A DNA stretch of 64,000 nt from Endothia cerciana. Taxonomy: Eukaryota; Ascomycota; Sordariomycetes; Diaporthales; Cryphonectriaceae. A program made the position numbers and the translations under genes. Under the pieces are notes generated by a model, which did not search any database, was not told the origin of the DNA, and saw only the letters and a list, made by a program, of their open reading frames with translations. The stretch is from NCBI GenBank assembly GCA_026119935.1, contig JALRMH010000023.1:434001-498000 (forward strand). Reading direction: 5' to 3'. Of the stretch, positions 1 to 9,523 are shown in pieces (positions within the stretch are counted from its first letter, which is position 1; every line of letters begins with the position of its first letter).

Positions 1-482
1 GTGCTGTGCAGGTCCTTGGTGTCGACGAAGATGGGCCGCGGGTCCAGGTCGTCCAGCATGCCGTGGTCCACCCCGTCCGGCGTCTGGCTGTGCATCCAAG
101 ACTTGCACATGATGCGCGGCACCTCCGGGTGCGCCGCGGCGTACTCCCTGACCGTGCGCCGGATGTCCTCCAGGTTCCTGCAGGGGCCGAGGTCGACCTT
201 CCTGAGCGAGAGGCCGAGCAGGAGCAGGTGCAGGTGCCCGTCGAAGAACCCCGGGAGGACCGTCCGCCCCTGGAGATCGTGCACCGCGGCGCCGCTGGCG
301 CGGGCGGAGCCTATCACCTCATCCTCGGGGTCGGGCGAGGTGTTGACGTGCCTGATGGTCCCATCCGCCCCGATGAGCAGGCTCGAGGCAAAGGAGGCCT
401 GCTGGTCCTTGCCGGGGGGCCCGGTGGCCTGGAAGATCTTCCCGTTGACGAGGAGTGTCTCGGTGCCCGGCACGATTATCAT
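1..482 (-). CDS. Amidohydrolase, YtcJ-like (5' part, cut by window edge)
   Basis: The minus strand reads as an open frame from an ATG at 482 to the left edge, giving the first ~160 residues of a protein that continues outside the window. The translation starts MIIVPGTETLLVNGKIF, the usual beta-sandwich start of a metal-dependent amidohydrolase. At about residues 73-84 it has TVLPGFFDGHLHL, the H-x-H metal-binding signature of the TIM-barrel amidohydrolases. The following segment (RKVDLGPCRNLEDIRRTVREY, then a W-M-H-S stretch) resembles the YtcJ/AepA-like subgroup (Amidohydro_3). Family members hydrolyse C-N bonds; the substrate cannot be told from this part. No signal peptide is seen, so it is probably cytosolic. 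The catalytic C-terminal half is not visible. Confidence 0.8.
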   Translation of the reverse strand, partial: MIIVPGTETLLVNGKIFQATGPPGKDQQASFASSLLIGADGTIRHVNTSPDPEDEVIGSARASGAAVHDLQGRTVLPGFFDGHLHLLLLGLSLRKVDLGPCRNLEDIRRTVREYAAAHPEVPRIMCKSWMHSQTPDGVDHGMLDDLDPRPIFVDTKDLHS

Positions 483-986
483 GTTGGACGGCTGCTTCCT
501 TGAACCCGAGAGTAAAATAGTAAAAGCTAGTGCGCGGACGAGATCCTAGAGGGAGGGGCCTGGGGCGATCATGGCCGTTGTCCACGCTGCGGCTGTCAGG
601 ATTTCAGACGCAATCTGTCGGCTCATGTTTATGGTTTATGTATATGCGCGCATCCGGAGCCGTGGTGTGCCCACGGACCAGGCGCGCGATAACGGAGCTT
701 AGTCGCCGACAGGGTGGAGGATGATCGCTAAAACCTGCGCGTCGCCACTCTCAGGTATATGCCTTCCCATTCGCTATCTAGGCTATCTGCGGCCCTTTTC
801 GGGATATTATATGTAAGGATGCCGGGTTAGAACCTTCTCTCCTCCTTCTCGCGCAGCATCCGTACCGATGTCTGCGAGTACACGGGGTCGTCTTCGCCTC
901 CTCCCCCTTTCCTCGCATGGAGCACGCCCTCCTGAACATGATCCTGGCGTGCCTGGGCAGTCTCAGGACATGATGAGGGGTTACCT

Positions 987-1121
987 CCCCCCCCCCCCGG
1001 ACAGGCATGCTGTCGTCTGATGGTCCGGCATCATCTCAACTACCTGATCGCCAAGCCATCTCAACCCCTTGTCCGCACTGGCGATCAATCTCACGGGGTA
1101 AATAGCGCCCCCCCCCCCCCC
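987..1121. repeat. Two poly-C homopolymer runs (C12, C14)
   Basis: Runs of 12 C (987-998) and 14 C (1108-1121) lie 110 bases apart in a gene spacer. They belong to a set of eight C/G runs of 11 or more bases in this window. Confidence 0.85.
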
Positions 1122-1490
1122 AAAGCAGGTCACAGGGGGTCAGGCGGGCTTGTCCCATCTCAGCCTGGAGTTCGGGCTTGCCTGACAAGCTTAAACGACA
1201 TGAGACAACAGAGCCTCAAGTGGCTCCTCCTCGCAGTTTCGGCATGGGGTCGGCGTAGATCGCGAGGAGCTCTACCGCTCATCCTCGAATGCCTACATAG
1301 CACTTATATTTAAGGAACAAGAGGCGCGCGTGCCCGGAATATGGAGGATGGGGGATCGGCTCACCAGCATCTCGACGATCGCCCGGCCGCTCTCCCGTCA
1401 CCGATCTACAGTACACTCTTTTCTCCCCGGTTCAGTTCTTTGTAGTACGGTGAAGTCAGGCTGGATACCTGAACCTCGAATTACTTGTAT

Positions 1491-1518
1491 TCTTCTTCTT
1501 CTTCTTCTTCTTCTTCTT
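1491..1518 (+). repeat. (TTC)n microsatellite in promoter/5'UTR
   Basis: About nine TTC units end 26 bases before the ATG of the small secreted protein gene. Pyrimidine tracts just upstream of the start are common in core promoters and leaders of filamentous fungi, so this tract may be part of the leader. Confidence 0.8.
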
Positions 1519-1544
1519 GGCGGCTTAATATCTTAGATACCAAA

Positions 1545-2056
1545 ATGCTGTCCAAGACGTTGTTGCTGGTCGCGATGGCCTCCACGGCCCTATCCAGCCC
1601 ACTGTCCCTCCAGCCCCGGGTAGATGCCACGAACATCACCTGTACCGACGCGAACGCGTATGTCGGGCTGCATTCTCCATTTCTTTCTTTCTCTCTTTCT
1701 TTCTTTCTTCCTTTTTCTTGACTTTTTTCTACTCCGTATTGTGGCTAACCACCAAGCTATGCAGAAACATCGACGAACACAACAAGAACGTCGCCCTTCT
1801 CCAGATATGCGGTGGCATCGCCGGCACCATCCAGAAGTGTCAGGGCGCGCCCACCTCCACAACCGGCGCGTCAGGCGATGCGAAGTTCACCCTGAACCCC
1901 ACGACCGTGGGCGCTACCATCAACATCTCGAAGGGCAGGTGGGAACAGTGCATCAAGTCGGCGGAGGCCGTGTGCACGGGCGGCCAGGCTTATGCCGCGA
2001 CGTGCCCCGGGGGTGCGTCGACGGGGGATATCGATTTCGCGTTGACGAAGCAATAG
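1545..2056 (+). CDS. Small secreted protein with six cysteines
   Basis: Two exons, 1545-1657 and 1765-2056, encode 134 residues. The ATG has a good context (accaaaATG). Residues 1-18 (MLSKTLLLVAMASTALSS) form a signal peptide, so the product is probably secreted. The mature part has six Cys (in ITC, LQIC, IQKC, EQC, AVC and ATC), compatible with three disulfides. The 107-base intron starts GTATGT, ends GCAG and is filled with a TTTC-rich tract at about 1678-1715. The acceptor restores the frame (GC|A, then NIDEHNKNV). I do not recognise a named family. Size, signal peptide and cysteine number are those of effector-like or surface-acting fungal proteins, but function is unknown. A C12 run follows the stop by 22 bases, probably in the 3'UTR. 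Confidence 0.8.
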
Positions 2057-3699
2057 CTGCGAAGAGAGAGCCTTTTTTCCCCCCCCCCCCAAATACGTCA
2101 CAAAAATCCCCTTCCTTTATGGATACCCTGCTTGTGATATCCACTACTGCTGTAGTATGCAGAATGCACCGGATACGGTCTTGTAGGGTGTCATCGTCGC
2201 CCATAGCCCCCCGCTCGAGGGCGTCTGTAGATGATCTTGTGTCCCGCTCCATTCAGCCAACCGCACCTGGTCGATTGTGGAGATAGGGGTTGCCAGTAGT
2301 GAAAAGTTCCTAAAGCTACTGTCTTATACGAGTCTCCCGTCCTGGGAAGAAGCATGCACTTCTGAGCGAGACTCGTGTGTTCGGGTCGAGGTCGTCGCTG
2401 CAGTGGTGAACGGATTGGCGGTCAGGTCACCTTATCAAATGTGCGAACGCCCAAGGTCACGCAATGCCGGAGGGACCACTTCAACAGCCCTGGCAAACGC
2501 CGGTGGACAGCCTGCCATCCTCGCATCCCCCACGACGGGCACGCTCTGGTCGTCGACCATGTTTAATATATAGATCGACTGGCAACTACCTCATCATACC
2601 TCTCAATGATAGATTGATCGACTTCGATTCTAGGACTGCCAAGAGACTGCCCCGGTAGCGGTGGGAGATGTGCGCGCGGATAGTTGGTGGACCTATGAGA
2701 AAAGCAGGCTCCGGTGACATCGAGGATGGCGTGCTCGAGCAGCCTCTTATCAGTCCAATGCAATAATCGGCGGGCCTGCTGTTACTCGAGAGCAAGACCT
2801 AGGCCCCTGGGTATGTGAGTGTGAGAGTTGCGTGCTCCCCGCTCGGCATGACATCTACGTCCCGCTGATGATGATCAACAATGAGGGACAGACCGCTCGG
2901 CGGCCTTTGTGCGCGACTATCGAAGCTGGGCCGTGTCCGAACTGGTTATCAGGTGCAGGAAGGAAAGAATACGCTGAGCCCATAGGGCCCAGCCTGCAAG
3001 GATCTGGGGAGCCGGCAGATCGACATTGGCGCATATGCATGCCTGAGCACTGCCGACGCCCTCCCTGAATAAGGGCTAGATGGAAAGGGTGACGGTGCTG
3101 TTCGCTCGAGATTAACCGGTCGGTCGCGAGCCCGGATGCTTCAGTTCTGATCTGATGAATTCTTCGTCGGACCTGTCCACCGAGAACCTCTGATCCAGAC
3201 GGCATCGCTTGGGGTGTCGGAATCCGCGAAATGGAATGCGACCAGACCAGGTGCCGGTCCCGGTGAAGGCCTTGAGCTGTAAAGTGAGTGCATGTCCTGG
3301 TTGTCTTTGATAACGAGCCAGAGCACGAGTTAGGTAGGGCCTTTGCAACTCCGCCACGCTCACCTCAGCGTGGTGAACCCGGGAGCCTCTGCGATAGCTT
3401 GAGAAAAAGGGGTCTGGGTGTCAGGGAACGGAACCTGGGAAAGTGACGATTATGTCCCCATAATTTTAACCCACAGGAGCCGCCCTCCTGAGCGCTGCAT
3501 GCATGGGGGGAGGTCGATCGGGCGTGGGGCCGCAGACGATGTCAATATATATTTCCCTCGACGCGGTTTAACACGGTGAGCGCAACGCAGCGTCGCCATG
3601 AATGCGTAGGATTGCGTGCTGGATTTCCCCGGGCCACAGTCGACGCAGACGCGACACCAACCGCAAATCTTCATCTCCTCGAGCGTTCACGATCGGGGA
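2057..3699. other. Intergenic region
   Basis: Between the small secreted protein and the arylsulfatase. It starts with a C12 run at 2079-2090. Short open frames on both strands look random and none resembles a known protein. The last few hundred bases should contain the arylsulfatase promoter. Confidence 0.5.
2079..2090. repeat. Poly-C run (C12) in probable 3'UTR
   Basis: Twelve C directly after a T6 run, 22 bases downstream of the stop codon of the small secreted protein gene. Confidence 0.85.
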
Positions 3700-6238
3700 A
3701 TGGAGTCGGCCTCGCAACCCCTAAGGCCACCCAAAATGTTTAAATATGGCACCTACTCATCGCTCTTCGGGGCCAAGAAGCCACCGGCAGAAGACTCGGA
3801 CCAGTCGCCAGCACAGGACTCGGACCGGTCAACTTCAGCACAGCTGGATCCCTCAAGCGCGTCGAGGAAGAAGTGCATCCGCGTCTCGTTAATCGTAATG
3901 CTTACTTCCGGTGTCGTCCTGGCCGTAGGCCTGCTCGCCGGCCTCCTCACCAGGCATGCCGGCGCCTCAGACCCCGCGACGGGCAGCTCGACGACAAACA
4001 GCACCGCGCCGAGACACAATATTGTCTTCATCATGACCGACGACCAAGACAAACGGTTGTACTCGACAGACTACCAGAGTGTCTTGCAGCGGGAGCTGGT
4101 CGCGAAAGGCACCAACTTCACAAATCACTATACCACCCAAGCGCTCTGCTGCCCGGCGCGGTCGTCACTTTTGAGGGGACAGCAGATACGTCAGTCGTCG
4201 CGTGCATGTGAGCCCAACGGCAAGAGTTCCGAAGCTGACTCTGGTCCGCAGATAATACCAATATCACCAACGTTGTGAAGCCTGGTGGCGCGTATAACAA
4301 ATGGGTCCTTTCGCAACAGGATCAAAATTACATCCCGCATTGGATGAAGAAAGCCGGGTACAGGAACGAGTGTAAGTCCCATGTGCATTTCAAGGCGCAA
4401 GGCGCAGACGTACTGACGAGAGCTAGATGTTGGGAAAATAATGAACGGTTATGGTGTTTCGAATTACAACGTCACACCAAAAGGTTGGGACCATGTTGAC
4501 GCTCTGGTGGGTCAGATCTCAGGAGGTGCCATTAGCAGGACGGACTACTAATGGTCGTATACTACTACTAGTGTGAGCCCTACATTGATGACTACAACGT
4601 GCCTATATGGTCCGCAAATGGTAAGTCTATCGTTCAACCGGATCATTCAAATGGACAAGACTACTCACAAGAGCGCAGGCGACACCCCTATCTACTATCC
4701 CGGCTGGCATCAGACTGATGTCACACGCCTCAAAGCGTAAGTCCTGGTATGATCCATGGCATTCGGTCTTCTTGCTAATGGATTTCACCCAGGCTTGACC
4801 GACTCGACAACCTCACCAGCCAGTCAGACCCTTTCTTCCTGACCATTACGCCATTCACACCACATGTTGCTTATGAACAGGGCAATCCGTCGAGCAGGTA
4901 GGCTCTCTTGATACTACCCATATTGTTCATCTGGTTGACATGGCTTTGTCAGGCCCATCCCTCTGCAAAGGCATATGGATCAGTTCTTGAACGAGACGGC
5001 ACCGCAGACCCCAAATTTTAACCCTGCATCGGAGTATCAGGACGGCAAGTCAGGGTGGGTTCAGTACCTCAAGCCTATGAATGACTCAGCTATTGGTTTC
5101 GCGGACTTCGTGTATCAATCTCGACTCCAGGCTCTGCAGGGTGTCGACGAGATCATCGAAGACGTCGTTGCGATGCTCGAGCAAAAGGGCGTCATCAACA
5201 ACACTTACAGTACGTGTCTTATCTTGAGACCGAAATTTGTTCCCTACACTCAGGGCTGATGGGCACTGACCTCTGATAGTCATCTACTCGTCGGACAACG
5301 GGTATCATCTCGGCCAACATAGAGTTCCGGGCGGAAAGTCGCTCTTCTACAATGAAGACACCAACATCCCCTTCGTCGTGCGAGGGCCGAATGTCCCGGA
5401 GGGCGTCGTCTCCACACTGCCCAGTCTCCACCTCGACCTCGCGCCAACCTTCCTCACCATCGCCGGGTTGCCCGAGGAAGACTGGCCTCCATTCTTCGAC
5501 GGCCGCAGCCTGCTCGACCAGTGGCACAGCCCCACGGTAAACAACGCCACGGACGCGGGCAAGGGCAACTCGCGGGAAAGTCTTAACATCGAGTACTGGG
5601 GTCTCGTGGGCATCGAGGCCCCGTCCGGGCCCGAGCTCGGCGGCAGCTTCTACAACAACACCTACAAGACGATCCGCATCGTCGGCGAGGAGCAGAACTG
5701 GGCGTACGCGGTGTGGTGCAACGGCCAGACAGAGCTGTACAACATCACCGGTGACCCTTACGAGCTGACCAACCTGGCCCGGGGCGACAACATCAGCACC
5801 GTGCACCAGCAGGTGATCAACCGGCTCAACGCGCTGCTGATGGTGACCAAGTCGTGCGAGCAGGACCGTTGTCGCGACCCGTGGGCGCAATTAGTGCCGG
5901 AGAACGGCACAGCGCTGTACTCGCTGGTGCAGGCGATGGGCTCGACGTACGACACATTCTTCGAGGATTTCGAGAAGGTCCAGTTCGACACGTGCATGCA
6001 GTACCAGTGGGCAGAGAACGAGACCCCCTTCTTCCCGGCTTTGGACACGCTGGCCGGCGGTGGGTTGGGCAGGGCGTATCGTGAGGAGACCGTTGACATC
6101 CCGGCGACCTCAGGGATCAGGGTGATCCAGACGCCGAATTATTACGGCACGGCGGCACAGAGGAACGCCACGTTCTCGCAGATGGAGACGTCGGCTCGGT
6201 TCATAACGGCGCAGGAGATTGCTGACACGATTGGATGA
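3700..6238 (+). CDS. Membrane-anchored arylsulfatase
   Basis: Eight exons: 3700-4189, 4252-4371, 4427-4506, 4572-4620, 4679-4736, 4793-4897, 4953-5209 and 5280-6238, giving about 705 residues. The 3/4 join is the least certain. Sulfatases hydrolyse sulfate esters using a formylglycine made from a Cys in C-x-P-x-R. Here that motif is LCCPARSSLLRG near residue 150 (Cys150), after the metal-binding IMTDDQD (111-117). Further sulfatase blocks are TPFTPHVAYEQGNPS, YSSDNGYHLGQHR (second metal site) and NIPFVVRGPNVP. Instead of a cleaved signal peptide there is a Ser/Asp-rich tail of about 56 residues, then RKKC and a hydrophobic stretch at about 60-83. This implies a type II membrane protein with the enzyme outside the cytosol. 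An alternative in-frame ATG at 3736 would shorten the tail by 12 residues. It probably serves sulfur scavenging. Confidence 0.88.
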
Positions 6239-6295
6239 GATACCCATAGACTTGACCACATAAAAGCATGTGCTTGGATTGAAGCACTAAATAAT

Positions 6296-7150
6296 ATGAA
6301 TCTCACTTTGGAATCCCGCCCCATTACAGTAAGCGGATGCTCTGAAAACACGTCGTTTGCAGCTGGAGCAGGCCCCTCGGTATACACGGGGTTGTATCGC
6401 GAGCCTCAGCTGCTGCCTGATGTTCATATTGCCGAGGAGGCCCTCAAGTCTAAGAACATGGCCATATTAGATCAAATCATGGTACAAGCAACAAAGTACG
6501 GATATGATGGACGACTATGAGCGGACCGTGCGCAGGACTGAAGAGATAGCTGCTCCGGAAAGGGCCTTCCTGGATGGCGATACGGCCATGGCGTGATCAC
6601 TTGAGGTTAACCAGGAGTTTGAGTACCTGAGGATGTGAACGGCGAGGACGAGATAGAGGTTTATCTCTCAATGAGTCCAGGGTCTCTACTAGAACACATT
6701 CAGTTTACCGAGGACAGGAACACCGACGAATACAAAACTGAACGAGATGCCTCTCTGAACGCCGATCAAACTCCGCTGTCCGACTACGACATCATATCAA
6801 TGCTGTCCAGCCCCATTGCCCCTCGACTTGCCTACTGTGGACAGGGACCTCATCGTCTTGGTGGCTGCGTACCACGGCGGCATCGATCGGTACACGCGAC
6901 AGCCAAGAGAGTTGCAGGGTTGGGCGGTCAAGTTCGGAAACTACAAGGTTCTGAGCATTGGGAGATGCGGACGCGAAGGGACATGGAGACCGCGAGCAAC
7001 GAGCTGCCCACACGACAGGGAGACTTGTTGAGGAACAGCACGGTCGGAATCGCCACATACTTCGATCTGCTATACGTCGGAATTCCGTGTAAATCAGGCC
7101 TGTTGGATATGGTTGCTTCTATGCTAGGGGAATGGAGGAATAAGCCGTAG
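6296..7150 (+). pseudogene. Frameshifted relic of a fungal family of unknown function
   Basis: Protein-like sequence runs through this stretch but jumps between frames. 6296-6520 gives YTGLYREPQLLPD and AILDQIMVQATKYGYDG. From 6510 another frame continues with DDYERTVRRTEEIAAPERAF until a stop near 6595. Around 6635 it returns to the first frame (NGEDEIEVYLSMSPG, then DEYKTERDASLNAD). Near 6815 it shifts again to LDLPTVDRDLIVLVAAYHGG, then IDRYTR. These pieces in this order match my memory of a large, uncharacterised ascomycete family with the block DLPxVDRDLIVLxAAYxGxIDRYARLRRP. At least three frameshifts and in-frame stops make it a relic. No start or end can be set, and the last ~130 bases match nothing I recognise. 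Confidence 0.6.
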
Positions 7151-7453
7151 GAGGCTCGACTACTAGGAGTAGCCGCGCACGCTCTAGAACGGGCATAATA
7201 TACTAGGATAACCATCTCGATGGTTTGCTTATCTGCTATGTGGATCTCATCAGCACTGAAGGATGGTCCACCCTATCCTCCTGCACCGTCTTCTCTGCCC
7301 GCGGAAACAAGTGGCAACAAACCGTAGATCCAGTCTCACCGCAAATCTTATCCCCGCGTCCGCCGTCCCGGTCGTGATATCTAGAGGCGTGTCTTGTCGA
7401 ACACGACTCACGAACTCTCGCTTATTTATTGTGGATGCCAAGAAAGACTGGTC

Positions 7454-8590
7454 ATGGTCAGTTCTCAGATCCCTTTCTTTCCGCGCGTGGCTGCGCAGGT
7501 AAAGTCTGTCGCCGGGCGCATCGACTATGAATTCCAGCCACTCCACGTCTTCGCCCTGATCGGCATCTTGGTCGTTCTCTATGTTGTCGAACGCGCAATG
7601 GACTTTGTCTTCTTCCACTTCGCGATCCCGGGGAAACCCCTACAGGGCTACAGGCGGCGCGGTCCCAAGCCGACTTATGCCCTGATCATTGGCGGCAGCG
7701 CCGGCATCGGCCTGGGCGTGGCCAAGGCTCTCGTCAGGCAGGGCTTTGGTGTGATCATCCTGGCGCGCGATGAGGACAGGCTGTCTTCTGCGGCAGCCGA
7801 GCTGCGCGAGGCCCTCGTGCTGCCGGAGGGCGCGGACTCGTCCGGGGTGGTGGCGGACGAATACGTCAAGACGATCGCCATGGACGCGGTGACCGCCGCG
7901 CCGGAGGAGATGGAGGAGAAGCTGCGCGCAGCGATCGTGGATCAGGAGCTGCGGGTCTCGATCTTGGTGAACGCTGTCGGGTCCGACCCGGTCGAGCCAA
8001 CGGCGCTCTTCCGCGAGCTGGCGGCTTACTCCCCTGACGACATCGACGATATGATTGCGGTGAACGCAAGATTCCCCGCAAGGCTGACGGCACTGATGCT
8101 GCCGGTCCTAACCCACAGAGGCTCGGGGGTCGACGAGCATGGCATGTCTTTCGGGACGCACAGGCGGTCGCTAATCCTGAACATAGGCCCGGATGGAGTG
8201 GTAGGCCAGCCGTTCAACGTCGTGTACGGGGCCACAAAGGCATTCAGCTCGGTCTTCAGCAAGGGCCTGGCACGCGAGCTGGAGGCAAGCCCGAGGACCA
8301 GCCACATCGACGTCTTGAGCGTTATCACCGGCGACGTAAAGAGCCAGAGAAACGTTGGCTCTCAGCTGTTTCAGACAGTGCCGGACTGGGAGCAGTATGG
8401 GCGGCATGTGGTCGGCAAGGCAGAAGGCGCCATAGGCAGGGGCTTGAGGGAGATGTATCCTCACTGGTTGCACCATCTGCACTATGTGACGCTCGGCCTG
8501 GTTTCTGAGAAGACCGCAACGAAGAAGATCCTCGACAAAATTGCCAAGAGGGACATCATGGAACCAGTTCTCAAGCCCAAGGGCCAGTGA
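7454..8590 (+). CDS. Membrane-tethered short-chain dehydrogenase, 3-ketoacyl-CoA reductase-like
   Basis: A single exon of 378 residues. The open frame extends upstream to 7394 but only the codon at 7454 is an ATG. A hydrophobic segment at about 31-48 (HVFALIGILVVLYVVERAMD) precedes the Rossmann fold. The cofactor loop is IIGGSAGIGLG (78-88) and the active-site pair is Y258-x3-K262 in VVYGATKAFSS. N-terminal anchor, fold and the SVFSKGLARELE stretch are those of the 17-beta-HSD12/very-long-chain 3-oxoacyl-CoA reductase group, ER enzymes that reduce beta-ketoacyl-CoA with NADPH. Two features are odd. The usual Ser before the Tyr (normally ILNISS) is replaced by ILNIGPDG, and the NAG motif reads NAVG. 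It may be a divergent paralogue with another substrate or little activity. Confidence 0.8.
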   Translation: MVSSQIPFFPRVAAQVKSVAGRIDYEFQPLHVFALIGILVVLYVVERAMDFVFFHFAIPGKPLQGYRRRGPKPTYALIIGGSAGIGLGVAKALVRQGFGVIILARDEDRLSSAAAELREALVLPEGADSSGVVADEYVKTIAMDAVTAAPEEMEEKLRAAIVDQELRVSILVNAVGSDPVEPTALFRELAAYSPDDIDDMIAVNARFPARLTALMLPVLTHRGSGVDEHGMSFGTHRRSLILNIGPDGVVGQPFNVVYGATKAFSSVFSKGLARELEASPRTSHIDVLSVITGDVKSQRNVGSQLFQTVPDWEQYGRHVVGKAEGAIGRGLREMYPHWLHHLHYVTLGLVSEKTATKKILDKIAKRDIMEPVLKPKGQ

Positions 8591-8896
8591 GGTCAGGCGA
8601 CGACTGGTCTGCGCCATAATGCAGATAGGCGCAGGCAATGTCTGCCCCGAGCATGTTAGGAAGTATGATAGTAACCGGATATCCTACGTGTTCAAGAGCA
8701 ACGTTCGACTATTTACATTTCGATGCACTGCATTATTTATTCCCCCAGCCTATATACAGGTACCCACCCTCAATATTTCCTTCCGGGCAGAATTTTATCC
8801 TTATGCTCCATCCTAGCGACTGCCGCAGTAACCTCAGCACCGTGAAGAAGCCCTGTCTTGGGTTTCAGACGACAAGGGTGGATCACCCTGCGGCCT
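8591..8896. other. Convergent 3' spacer
   Basis: Spacer between the 3' ends of the SDR (+) and the repeat-protein gene (-). Nothing else was recognised. Confidence 0.5.
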
Positions 8897-9370
8897 CTAG
8901 TTATCAGGCTCCACGGCATCCTGCGCAGCCGAAGCGTCATCAGGAGAGTTGGCCTCAAGGGACGCCAGGATGCTGTTCACCTGGTCGTCACGCCTGGTGT
9001 CGGGCTCGACGGCATCCTGAGCTGCAGAAGCATCGTCTGGGCTGTTGGACTGGAGAGCAGCAAGGATGCTGGTCACCTCGTCAACACGCTTCTTGGTATC
9101 TGGCTCCACAGCCTCGTCGGCAGCGGAAGCATCGTCAGGAGAGTTGGCCTGAAGAGCAGCAAGAATGCTGTCGACTTCGTCGTCCCGCTTCTTGGTGTCT
9201 GGCCCGACGGCACCCTGCTCAACGGCGGCGTCCTCGGGGGAGTTGGCCTGGAGGGCGGCAAGGATACTGTCGACATCATCGTCGCGTCTGCCGAGTTCCT
9301 GCGTAGCAGCGGAGGCGTCATCAGGGCTGTTCTGCTGGAGTTCACCGAGGATAGAGCTGACATCCTCCTG
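8897..9370 (-). repeat. Coding tandem repeat, unit about 99 bases
   Basis: Four to five in-frame copies of a 90-99 base unit inside the repeat-protein gene. The blocks SILAALQ and NSPDDASAA recur once per unit. Copies differ by scattered substitutions, so the array is not a recent slippage product. Confidence 0.8.
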
Positions 9371-9523
9371 CTGCGCGCTGGGCGAGACCATCTGTACAGC
9401 GGCCGCATCCTCGGGGCTGTCCGCCTGGAGGTCGGAGAGAGCCTTGTTCGGGTCGACGTCCGGGTTCAGAGGAGCCGCAGTGACCGCCATAATGGCGAGG
9501 GAGGTGAGGATGAAGGAACGCAT
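8897..9523 (-). CDS. Secreted tandem-repeat precursor with Kex2-type sites (KEP-like)
   Basis: A single exon of 208 residues. The ATG at 9523 is followed by a clear signal peptide (MRSFILTSLAIMAVTAA). The frame stays open upstream but without another good start. The rest is a series of imperfect repeats of about 27-33 residues, each built on a short helix-like block and an acidic tail, for example SILAALQANSPDDASAA. The last four repeats (81-113, 114-146, 147-178, 179-208) are bounded by dibasic sites: RR at 79-80, KKR at 111-113, KKR at 144-146 and RR at 177-178. Two older, degenerate copies lie before them (about 27-80). There is no Cys. This layout (signal peptide, repeats, KR/RR spacing) is that of KEX2-processed repeat proteins, which yield several similar secreted peptides by Golgi proteolysis. 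The peptide sequence matches no pheromone or ustiloxin-type core I know. Function is unknown. Confidence 0.85.
   Translation of the reverse strand: MRSFILTSLAIMAVTAAPLNPDVDPNKALSDLQADSPEDAAAVQMVSPSAQQEDVSSILGELQQNSPDDASAATQELGRRDDDVDSILAALQANSPEDAAVEQGAVGPDTKKRDDEVDSILAALQANSPDDASAADEAVEPDTKKRVDEVTSILAALQSNSPDDASAAQDAVEPDTRRDDQVNSILASLEANSPDDASAAQDAVEPDN

Larger units (their letters stand above)
483..1544. other. Intergenic region with two poly-C runs
   Basis: This is the spacer between the divergent amidohydrolase and small secreted protein genes, so it should hold both promoters. It contains C12 at 987-998 and C14 at 1108-1121, and a TTC repeat at 1491-1518. No protein-like reading frame was recognised. 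Confidence 0.6.

Noticed and set aside
1624..2286. 220-codon plus-strand frame over the small secreted protein gene
   Set aside because: It runs through the intron and both exons out of frame. The spliced model has a signal peptide and conserved-type Cys spacing.
3616..3699. Upstream in-frame extension of the arylsulfatase
   Set aside because: The frame is open from 3616, but the first codon there is not ATG. The ATGs at 3700 and 3736 are the realistic starts.
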